NCBI RefSeq assembly: GCF_000090795.2
Contig: NW_003546292.1
Span: 79,152-114,020, forward strand
Reading direction: 5' to 3'
DNA from: Amphimedon queenslandica
Taxonomy: Eukaryota > Porifera > Demospongiae > Haplosclerida > Niphatidae
Length of the DNA stretch: 34,869 bases
Positions 1 to 10,400 of this stretch are shown here, piece by piece. The notes under the pieces were generated by a model that did not search any database, was not told the origin of the DNA, and saw nothing but the letters and a program-made list of their open reading frames with translations. The position numbers and the translations under genes are program-made. Position 1 is the stretch's first letter; the number at the start of each line of letters is the position of its first letter.

Positions 1-53
1 CTTATAGTGCACTCAATCTTTGCTGAAACAAATCAATAATTTTTACATTAAAT

Positions 54-59
54 TTTATT
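54..59 (-). other. Poly(A) signal of beta-COP
   Basis: AATAAA on the minus strand about 58 nt past the stop codon at 117-119. Its position fits a short 3'UTR. Confidence 0.6.
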
Positions 60-116
60 ATGAAAACAAAACAACTAAAAGCAATGAATGAGTCACTCAA
101 AATAGTTTCTCAACCA

Positions 117-3100
117 CTATGATGTGGAACGCTTCTGACACGCCGTAATCTTGTCACCAAGACTAAGAGCCATTCCCTGAAATGCAATGAACTAATCATG
201 ATTATTCACAGTACATACCAATATCTATAATTATTATGTATTATGCTCTAACCTGTGTTTTAGCTCTTATTCTCACGTGTCCTTGTACTGGTGTCTCAGG
301 TCCTGATCCAAATGGTTTCTCAATGCTAACATTAGCTAAGGCATCTTCTCCAAAGATACTCCTAGCATATAAATTAGCAGCCAAGAAACAACAATCACCA
401 AGTAATGCCTACAAAATTTAGGATTAAAGTATGAAGGTAACCTCTCTCCTTCTCTCTTTTACTTGTCTTGGTGTCAAAGACTTCATATTAGTCTTAGCCA
501 ATATGTGGTCCAGGAACTCATTTAGATCAGTGATATTTGTATTAAGGTTGATCTATAGCAATTATGAAAGATATAAAAGAATTATAGGCCTTTTATGTAG
601 TAATAATGAAGTACACAATCTACCTTATTTTCCCACTCAAATTCCATCCACATCTTCCTAAACTCGTTATCAGTGCAATTAGCCGGTTGTATGTAATCCA
701 TTATATCAATATGGATGTTGTTGAGTATAACACAATTACGATCAGAAGTAGATCCAACTATATCATACACTACAAGAGAAAGACAAGCATTAAAAATAGT
801 TAAAAAATAGTCTAATGTCTGGAGAGTTATGACTCACTGTGTCAACTGTATTGATGTGGTTAAGCACCTGTATGCAGGTGTACAACACTTAATGGGTTTC
901 AAGGTTACTTTAAAGTTATGGCAACTCTGTTACAGAAAATAGGACTGAATTCTATTTCAGGCAACAGAGTTGAGAGAACATCAAAGTAGCCACAAGATTG
1001 CTTTCAACAAAGCTGAATGGTGGGTTTTAGTTGAGCAATACACTAGAACTAAGCCAGGTACAGGCAGCCAAACCAACCTTATAACTGAAACTGCATATCT
1101 ATATCATGTACTATGATGAACTTATACTATGAGTCTGTTAGATGGTTCACTATACTAATTATTAGAAATAGGCCTGGAGTGACTGGTTGTCTTACCAATA
1201 TTTCCAAATATAATTCCATTCTCTGTAGATGAGACTTTAATGGATGCCTTTATATTCACAAAATCATGAGGACCAATGGTAACGGATCCAGGCCTTTCAA
1301 CAAGCTTTAAGTCACCTACAGAGGTCAAAAATGCAAAAATCACACATGCAAATTTACTCTAAAATTCTTAACGGAAGACTATGTGTATTCAATCTTCAAT
1401 GCTCACGCATGAAGATGTACTGTACCTAGTGTTGCTAGCTCCAGTGATAGTCCCTGTAGTGTATCGGCAGTTTGGTTGACAATAAGTACATCAAGCACAA
1501 TATCATACTGATTCACATTAACATATGTCTCAGCATAGACTGGATCAGAGAAACCAGTCAACTGAACAACCTGAAAGACAAAGAGAGGGGTACAGCTTAT
1601 ACATACAGCTGTATAGGAGTCAAAATATAACAATTATACATTGTATATATATTTCATTGTGATCATACACAGAAACTGACCTTGTTTAGTTTTGAAGCAC
1701 TCACTAATGAGCCTTGTTGTCCCTGGCTGCCACCAACTCCACCGATACCGGTTGCTTGTAGCAGGCTAGCATCAAACTTGTTCTCTCCGACTATATCGTC
1801 TTTACCAGAGAGCATCTCATAGACTATACCATCATCAGCGTGAGTCTCCACTTTCTGTGACTCCTCCTATGCAATTAACCACACCCATTAATTAACAATG
1901 ACAATAATCTACAATACATAATTATAGAAATTGCAAAAAATTACTTTCATTATTCATTGTAACCATACAAAAAAAGATGATAAATTACATCATTACAATA
2001 AAGAAACTTAAATTTTGGTGAATGAGTTCATCTACACCAATGCATGTATATTTGTAGCAATTCCATGTACATGTAGACGTTTGTTTTATTTCTTACTTTT
2101 TCTTCTTTCTCGTTCTGTCTTGCTGATAGCATGGCTGCTAGAGCTTCACGGGATCTCACATCAAAAACAGAATTAATGAATTTATTACGCTCAGCAAGAA
2201 CTTTAAGACAAGTTGATATTCTCTCATTATCATCTTCTGTAATAGGCTAGGGAGAGAGAGAGAGGAAGGAGTATACAAATGATTGGTCATATATTTACCT
2301 TTTTAGGAATACCAGATCTACCCAGGTGAAGAACACTAGCCATTATTAGCATAGCCTCAGCAACAAATGCCTACATAGTGCAATACATAATAATATAATA
2401 TATGACAGGAATTAAATAAAAGATTTTAAAACTACCGTATAGCGGGAAATTTTGGAACAGATTAAATTTGGCGTTTTGATAGCCATTCACCAAAATAAAA
2501 ATCAGCAATTTTGAGTCGTTACATGCATGCTCAATGGCACGTAGCCACAAATTCACCAAATTAAAAATCCACCAAAGTTTAGCAATCTGCCAAATTTTAG
2601 CCCCTCCAAAATTTCCCACAATACAGTACATCAATTATTAGCATAAACTATATAAATGTGTACTTATACTATGTAAATTAGCAATAAAATTCAAATTATT
2701 ATTTTATCATAATTATTTGTAATAGGATAATCAGTGCATGGTTACATTGCAACTCCTTGGTTCAGTTTGCTGGTCAAGATAACGAATAGCTAATTTAGTG
2801 AGTGTACCAGCAAGTACCCCTGAAATAAAGAAATTACCGTCCAACAAATAACCACGCAATGGAGGACTATAAAAAAAAGAAAAAAATTAATAACTAATAA
2901 AAATTATCTCTCTTTTAATATACTCACATCTTTTCATCTTTCTTAACAGCAGCTGTGCTCAGTGCACTCTGGGATATGTAAGTACCGTCAGCTGTCACTA
3001 GACGCGAGGACTTTGACTTGTCATCATCATCAAAAGATCCTTCCTCATCTTCTCCAGCCTGCTTCCTAATCTCTGAATCTACTATTGGTATCTAGTGAGG

Positions 3101-5916
3101 GAAGGGGAGGAGAAAGGCTTCATAATAATTGGAAAGGGAGGCATGAGAGAGCCTACTACAGTACAGGATCAGTAGGCCAATTTTCGTCAAAAATGAGTAG
3201 GAGAGAAATTCCAGTTTTTATTACATTTTCTGATGTATATATACATATTCTTATCTTGTGCAAAATTTAAACTGATTCAAATCAAAATTGAATTTTTTGA
3301 AAAAAATATTAAAGTTGCCCCAAAATTAGGCCAAATACCCTGTAGAGGGTATTTTTCCAAATTTTGGAATGGCCATAACTTGAAACGTTGGAGTCAGAAT
3401 TGGCTCAAGCTTTCTACATAGTATTAGGACATCAATATGCATCAGAAAATGTAATAAAAATTGGGGGTGATTTTGGAGCCAATTTTTGGAAAAAACCATG
3501 GGCTATAGTACAGGGTATTTTTCCAAAATTTGGAGTTCAAAAAAATGACCATAACTCAAAAAATTGAAGTCGGAATTGGCTCAAACTTTCCACATAGCAT
3601 TAGGACAACAATATTTATCAGAAAATGTAATAAAAAATTGAGGTGATTTCAGAGATGATTTTTAGAAAAAACCATGGGCTAATTACAATTAAAGTCCAAC
3701 AAATTCATCAAAAGAATTTCTAGTTTTGATTAAGTTTTCTGATGTACATGTACATGTTTATACATGCACTTATATTGTGTAGAAATTTTGAGCTGATTCC
3801 AATCAAGTCTGGATTTTTTAGAAATTGCTGAAGTTGCTTTAAAATAGTCATCATGAATGAATGATAGCATAGTACAGTCATGCAATAGTCACCTCTCCTA
3901 GTGAAGTCCTTATAGCAGCGACCAGTTTAGTAATATCAGTCATGTCAGTGCAATACTCTCCCAGTATCCACAGGGTGCTACGATGAACCTCCACCGACTG
4001 TATAGTGCTAAATATATCAAGGAGGCGAGACACAATCGCTGGCTTGAGGTCGGGAGAACGCTCGACTGCCTCACGAACAAACACAAGAACACTCTCGGCA
4101 GTCTTGTCATCACTGTCACACAAAAACTCCAACAACTGAGAGAAGAAAATAGAGAGAGAGAGAAAGCAAAATGTTAATCTTAAAATATGCATGTATGACA
4201 ACATTTTAGGAGAAAAAGAAATAAGCAGAAGTAACTAAAGAAATAGCAAATACATGTTATGTACCATACATGTACATGTACATGTACAATGTGCATGCAT
4301 AAATAGAGAATTAGAGATGGATTGTACATGTACAAAAAGAAAGAGAGAAACAGAGAGAGAGAGAGGGGGGGGGGTTTACCAGTGGTACAACAGAAGGTGC
4401 TACTGTAGCAAACTTGACAGAGCAGGCATGAAGTGTCCTAACGAGAGCCTGTCTGTAGCTAGAGACGTCAGCTTCATCCCCTCCTCTCCCTCCCTCACCA
4501 TTGCCACTACTGGAGGTAACCTCCTTCTTCAATATCATAACAACCTGTAGGAGAAATGAATGACACAAAATGAGTGTATATTGTAAATCAGTGACATATA
4601 TGTACCTCATCGATATTCTTTGATGTTATAAGGTCCAGAACTAGTTCAAGGGTTTTCTTCCTAACCTCAAGGTCAGCCATTGACAGAACTCTTAATATAT
4701 CCATCACTAGATCCTAACAGAATATAATAAAATAAGAATAATAAATTAATAATACACACGCACTAAATTCCTAATAATAATGGTATTACCTCAAGTACTT
4801 TCCTGTGGGTTGAGAATTCCTTCAGAGCAGTCCATCTATCAAGGACAATCAGCTTCACATTATTATCACTTTCCTTGACTATCAGTTCAATGTAACACTG
4901 AGCAGCTGCCTATTAAAATCAACAAAAAATTAACACAATTCAAATCAGTATCAAATCAATATCAGAATCACGAGTACCTTGATAGCTGTGGGTGATGATG
5001 AGAGTGTGACTAGTGTCCCGGCAGCTTCATAACGAACAGCAGCTGATGTTGAATTGAGAAGATTATAAATACACCTAATGAACCTAGGCCTCTCATTGGG
5101 GTTAGCATAACAGACCTTATTAAAGAAGAATATAGATACCTGTATTAACAATAGGACATTATTTGGGCATTACCTTGTAGACCAGCTCCACTATGACAAG
5201 TTGGAGTATGTCATTAAAGTCACTCACTTGATCAATACAACCAGTCAAATAATCCAACGCACGATCCTATCAAACAAACACAGTCACAGCTTATGAAGAC
5301 AGTGCAATATGACAGCCTCTCCCCCCTCTCTTTCCCTCCCTCCCTCTCCCCTCCCTCTCTCTCTCCCTCCCTCTCCCCCCCTCTCTCTCCCTCTCTCTTA
5401 CCCTATCAACATGTATCAACATCATAAAGGCATTCCTCTTGCATGATGGATCCTGCTCTCCTTCAAGGAATGACTGGATCAGTTCTGGTGCATCTGGGAT
5501 CAGCTGCTCAAAGTTCCTACAATTATTAGTTAATGCATTAATGCATGTACATAGAAAAGCATAATGTTTACATGTAAAAGTTAAAGTTCAGCAAAATGGT
5601 ATTTATTTCAATAATACAAGGGAAATATAATGAAACATGATTCAATTGTTTAGTTTATTTAGACTAAGCAAAAACAATTACAAAAGACTACATAGTCACA
5701 ATGAACAATGTGGAACTGGATTGGTACATGCACATACATATACAGTACATATGTACATGTACATGTTAACATGTATGTATTACACAATCTGTACTACATG
5801 TAGTTCTGTACACAATACATGCATAATTACATGAGATTAACAGGTGGAAAATTGAGGGAAATCTAGTCTCTTATGAGAAATATTTCCCAGAAAGAAGGTA
5901 CCAATACATGTATGCT

Positions 5917-5956
<40 letters not shown>

Positions 5957-6952
5957 GACTATTACAGCAATAGGATCAGCCCTTCTAAATTACAATGTAC
6001 ACTACTGAGGATCAAATTCAAGTTCACACACATTCTATTGGACATTCATCAACAGTTCATCATCACTCACTTGTATATTGTGTAAATGGCCAGGACTGCA
6101 TTCCTCCGTACATAGCCGTGACGATGCTCAAGACAGTTCCTAATGGATGGCATGAGAGGCTCAAGAAGCTCGGGCTCTTTCAGTTTACAAAGAAACCGAA
6201 GAGTAGATCCCCTAACAAACTCATTAGGATGCTGTAGATCCTAGAGAAAACAAAAAAATATAAATATGCATGTACATGTACTGTATTTTCGAGAGAATTA
6301 TATTTCATGAAATCTACTAAAATTCCAATTCATGGATTTTATTTTCGCAAATTCTACCACGTGTGCCATGTAGGGACCGTATTAAATTGATTTTCGCGAA
6401 TTTTATCTTCACAAATCAGGAAGGAATCCGCAAAATTCGTGAAATTTGCAACCCTCAAAAAACCCCTTATACAATATTTCCTTACTTTCCGATAAGCATC
6501 ACACACAAGTATCATCTCGTGCAGCAGCTTCCCATCGGGCGTGGTCTTAGGCCACACCTCCCACACAATAAGGAGGAGCTTCTTAATAGCGTGATCGTTA
6601 GACGGGAGAGTGAATCGAATGATTGTCATTAGGAGGTTGGGCAGTCTATCTCCGTTCAGTATCATCATTATTATTGTCTTTAGTGTCTGGGCTTTTATCT
6701 TATTGTCTCCGTGCTCTGGAGAAGAAAAGAAGTATTAACTAGAGCACAGTCTCTACATTACAATTAATTTTTGAGGGAAATCTGCATATAAAATAACAAG
6801 CATAATAATAATAATTTGTCATTAATTATATAATTTGAGAATTTAATTTCGTCATAATTTAAAATGAACTATAATTAGCTCTTTCGATCTGCAAATACAC
6901 ATAATGTGGTAATATATAATATTTAACTAATCAGACATATATACATATATAG

Positions 6953-6998
<46 letters not shown>

Positions 6999-7128
6999 GA
7001 ATTAGATGTAGTGTAATTAATGGGTGTGGCTTATTCAACTCACCAAGGTCATGTTTGAGTTGCTGTTCATTAGGAGGGCTGAAGTGTTCCCCTGGATGGA
7101 TTATTGTGTAACAAGGCTGCTCTCCCAT
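117..7128 (-). CDS. COPB1: Coatomer subunit beta (beta-COP), 21 exons
   Basis: Subunit of the COPI vesicle coat, acting in Golgi-to-ER and intra-Golgi transport. Exons in transcript order: 7128-7044, 6715-6486, 6240-6071, 5516-5402, 5266-5174, 5115-4978, 4909-4790, 4713-4606, 4544-4380, 4135-3893, 3091-2928, 2866-2746, 2370-2299, 2246-2097, 1866-1681, 1570-1426, 1315-1196, 769-624, 552-463, 408-253, 176-117. The sum is 2877 nt, 958 aa, against about 953 in vertebrates. Family signatures run throughout: LLMTIIRF and [20 protein letters not shown] near the N-terminus (adaptin-like HEAT region), [41 protein letters not shown] in the middle, and [53 protein letters not shown] in the C-terminal appendage. 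The start is the only ATG in the first exon (A at -3); a splice-acceptor-like TTGCAG lies about 25 nt upstream, so a 5'UTR intron is possible. Introns hold a MITE, repeat arrays and microsatellites. Confidence 0.97.
2433..2628. mobile_element. MITE-like element with terminal inverted repeats
   Basis: Lies in a beta-COP intron. The left end reads TACCGTATAGCGGGAAATTT and the right end is its imperfect complement (complement of right end: TACTGTATTGTGGGAAATTT). It is about 196 bp, non-coding, rich in AAATTTTGG/CCAAAATTT words. A diverged relative in the opposite orientation lies at 18985-19122, and a partial relative near 28740-28800. No transposase is present. Confidence 0.7.
3160..3850. repeat. 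186-bp repeat family, array A (mixed orientation)
   Basis: About four diverged units in the large beta-COP intron. Units at about 3180-3335 and 3690-3845 are in reverse orientation; two between 3345 and 3665 are forward. The first reverse and first forward unit meet head-to-head at the hairpin ATACCCTGTAGAGGGTAT (3335-3352). Shared words with other arrays: GCTCAAACTTTC, CATAGCATTAGGACA, TATCAGAAAATGTAATAAAA. Confidence 0.75.
5918..5955. repeat. (TAA)n microsatellite
   Basis: About 12 uninterrupted ATA/TAA triplets in a beta-COP intron. Confidence 0.9.
6281..6475. repeat. Interspersed repeat rich in TTCGCGAATTTTAT-type words
   Basis: A beta-COP intron segment starting TACTGTATTTTCGAG, with repeated and inverted words such as ATTTTCGCAAATTCT, TTTTCGCGAATTTTAT and AAAATTCGTGAAATTTGC. 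The vocabulary resembles the TIR elements elsewhere in the window, but the right terminus is unclear. It ends about 10 nt from the splice donor of the exon ending at 6486. Confidence 0.4.
6951..6994. repeat. (AT)n microsatellite
   Basis: About 20 AT dinucleotides in the first beta-COP coding intron. It is self-complementary and could extrude as a cruciform. Confidence 0.9.
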
Positions 7129-7442
7129 CTTTAATAGAACCTCCTTATCTCTCTGCAAGGAACAATGGATGAAAAACGTGGCAGGGCACTAAGAGTATAC
7201 GGAGTATCGTCACATTCGTTTTTATTAGAGGGAGTGGTTTAGCTCCGTGTACTTTTTGAAACTTAGCCTGGCCCGCCTTGAATCAGTGCGCATGCGTGAA
7301 AGGGCGGGGTTTTATGCCCTGAAATCCGTACACTAAAGATTACTGAAAGTAGCTAGGTTTACTGAGCTCTGTGAGCAAATACTGCATTTCCGTATATTAG
7401 TTAAGTGTGATCATTTGATTCATTTCATTTTTCTCCTCAGAA
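7129..7442. promoter_or_regulatory. Bidirectional promoter between beta-COP and NADSYN1
   Basis: A 314-bp gap between two divergent start codons, holding both 5'UTRs and both promoters. It is locally GC-richer (GGCCCGCC, AAGGGCGGGG) than its surroundings, has no evident TATA box, and contains an NRF1-like palindrome at 7287-7298. Confidence 0.7.
7287..7298. promoter_or_regulatory. NRF1-like site TGCGCATGCGTG
   Basis: One base off the NRF1 consensus YGCGCAYGCGCR. It sits midway between the divergent beta-COP and NADSYN1 starts. The core TGCGCATGCG recurs in the NDUFB8/Bcl-2 promoter. Confidence 0.6.
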
Positions 7443-10400
7443 ATGGGCAGAAAGCTAACCATTGCCTGCTGTGCTCTTAATCAATGGTCTATGGACTTTA
7501 AAGGAAATTTGGAAAGAATACTAAAAAGTTATAAAAATTAACAAAAATAATTATTAAATTATGTAATAATTATTTTTAGGTTGTGCTAAAGCAAAAGAGG
7601 GAGGGGCAGCATATCGTCTTGGACCGGAGCTTGAAATACCGTAATATTAATAAACACATTACATTATTAATGATTAATTTTAATATTATTTATTAGAGGT
7701 TATGGGTGTGGTGATCATTTCCTTGAGAATGATACAGTGACTCATTCATGGGAAGTGATAGCTGAACTCATTAAATCCTCCGACACTGAAGGACTCATCT
7801 GTGACTTCGGAATGTAAATAATAATAATAATAATTAATAATAATAGTAATGATTAATGATAACTTTTTGAGTTTTCAAAATTTGTGCCTCTAATCATTAA
7901 GCAATACATGTACATGTACGTAAGAGTGTTCAAATTTTATAATTAAGTCATGTAACATTTTTATAATGTTCAATTGTTCATGTACTTTGTTTGATATTAT
8001 CATAGGCCAGTCCTGCATCATGGTGTACGGTATAATTGTCGTGTCATCATTCATAATACTAACATTGTACTGATACGTCCAAAGACTTTCCTTGCTATGG
8101 ATGGTAACTACAGGGAGCAGAGATGGTTCACTCCCTGGACTAAAACAAGGTGAGTAAGAGAGAGAGAGAGAGCTTTTGTGTCTTCTGTTTGATATGTTTT
8201 GTTTGTTTTCTTTCTTTATCATCCTTCCTCTCTCTCTCTCTCACTCACTCACTCTCTCCCTCTCTCACTCACTCACTCTCTCCCTCTCTCTCTCTTTCTC
8301 TAGAACCACTGAGGAGTTTATTCTGCCATCCATTATCACTGATATCACAGGACAGGTTGGTTTAGAATGATAGCCCTCATCTACATGTAAATTAGTATAA
8401 TAACAGACTAGATCTTAGCTTTAAAAAACAGCATCACATACATAGTAAAAGCTTTGATCTTAAATACAAATTTGCCTAACATAATACAAACATTAAGCTT
8501 ACATTACCTTCATACTACATATTGTAGGTGACCACTGTTATAGGAGATGCTGTCCTTAGTACTTTGGATACTCTTATTGGCATTGAAATATGTGAGGAGC
8601 TCTTTACTGGTCAGAGCCCACACATACCAATGTCACTCCACGGAGTGGAAGTATTCATGAATGGATCAGGCTCTCATTTCGAATTGAGGAAGTTGTACAA
8701 GAGGGTCAACGTGATCCAGTCTGCTACTGCTAAATGTGGTGGAGTGTATGCCTATGCTAATTTATTAGGTAAATAGTACATGTACATGTGTATATGCACG
8801 TACATGTACATGTACAACCATGGTACAATGCTGTACATAGTATTGGCTGTGATCTAATAATGGGGCAAAGTTCCTGAGAAATTGCTTCATTAGTAAACAA
8901 TTATGTAATTCAAGTTATTAGTCTTCCTTTCTCTTTCTTCTTTTCATGCTGCATGTAGCATACATTATTCTTGTTTCCTCCATTTCCCTTCTTTTTGACT
9001 GCTTTATTTCTAACCTTCACCGCCTTCTCCTTTTCTGTTTTCTTTAATTTCTCTCACTCTCTCTCTCTCTCTCCCTCTCCCCTCTTTTTTTAGGTTGTGA
9101 TGGTGATAGGTTATACTTTGACGGTTGCTGTCTGGTATCCCTCAATGATACATTCATAGCCCAGGGCTCTCAGTTCACATTGGATGATGTTGAAGTCACC
9201 ATTGCCACTGCTGATCTTGATGATGTGGTCTCATTCAGAGGATCAATTGGCAGTAGAGGACCTCAGGCATCAAAGGCAGCTCCCTACCCACACTGCCATC
9301 TCCCTATTAGCGTTTGTACTTCAAACCACGCAATATCGCGACCAATCAGATTGCAGTATTTCATGCCTGAAGAAGAGATTATGTTTGGTAATTGAAATGA
9401 AACTTTGATAATGAATGTGATTGTAATTGCTTACATTTCCATTACACAAAATAGTTACCGTATTTCCTCGAATAGGGCCCTCCCTACTCAAATAAGCGCC
9501 TGTCACTAATATAGTATCATTATAGACACGCATATTTATCCCAGTATTATGTACACCTTCGTATAGAGTGGCCCAAATAGTCTAATTGTTCATCCTCAGT
9601 CTTCAGAACTTAGAGTCACAGGTTCAAGCCTGGGTTTTGGCATTTTTTAAAAATTTTTTGTGATTTTTGTCTTTGTTAAGTAATAAATGCCTAGGCCCTT
9701 ATCTAAGGAAATACAGTATTTTTTCCTATGTTCTTGATACTATTCAGGTCCAGCCTGTTGGTTGTGGGATTATTTGAGACGGAGTGGTATGGCTGGTTTC
9801 TTTTTGCCGTTGAGTGGTGGTATTGACAGCTCATCGACCGCTTGTCTTGTTGGATCGATGTGCGACCTTGTAATGGACAAATGTCACAAAGGAGGTACGT
9901 GTGTACTATGTGGCATGTATAATACTTGTGTTTCTTATACTTGTATTTACTTGTGTTTCTTTTATGTATTTTATTTTAATTTTTTAATTTCTTTTTTTCA
10001 CTAAAGATGGCAGGATGATAGAAGAGGTTCGGACTCTATTATATTTAAAAGAGAATGATCCAATGCCTTCCAATGGTAAAGAAATGGCAAAGTGAGTTGT
10101 AAGTTAATGGCACTCTACCATGGGTCCATGGCTACTGGTACACAGAGACTTGAGCTACAGATGAGCTCCTACTATATAGTTATTACAATTACATCGCTTA
10201 CTGAATACTTGTTTTTGTTTCTTATCATTATTGACCATCAGTTTATATATCTTATCAGAAGATACAGTAATTAGCTTTTTGGCAATAAATGTACATGCAT
10301 GTATTAGATTTCTATCAGTGAGAGATGCGGTACAAGAAAAAGGTGGGAAGGGAGACTTGTAATAAGAGATGGGATGAGAATGTGTTGGTGTATAACTATA

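Noticed and set aside
7129..7158. Upstream start for beta-COP
   Set aside because: The frame extends upstream but begins at TTG next to an acceptor-like TTGCAG; the ATG at 7128 matches the family N-terminus.
9570..9645. Functional tRNA gene
   Set aside because: Boxes are present but the T stem and acceptor stem do not pair properly.
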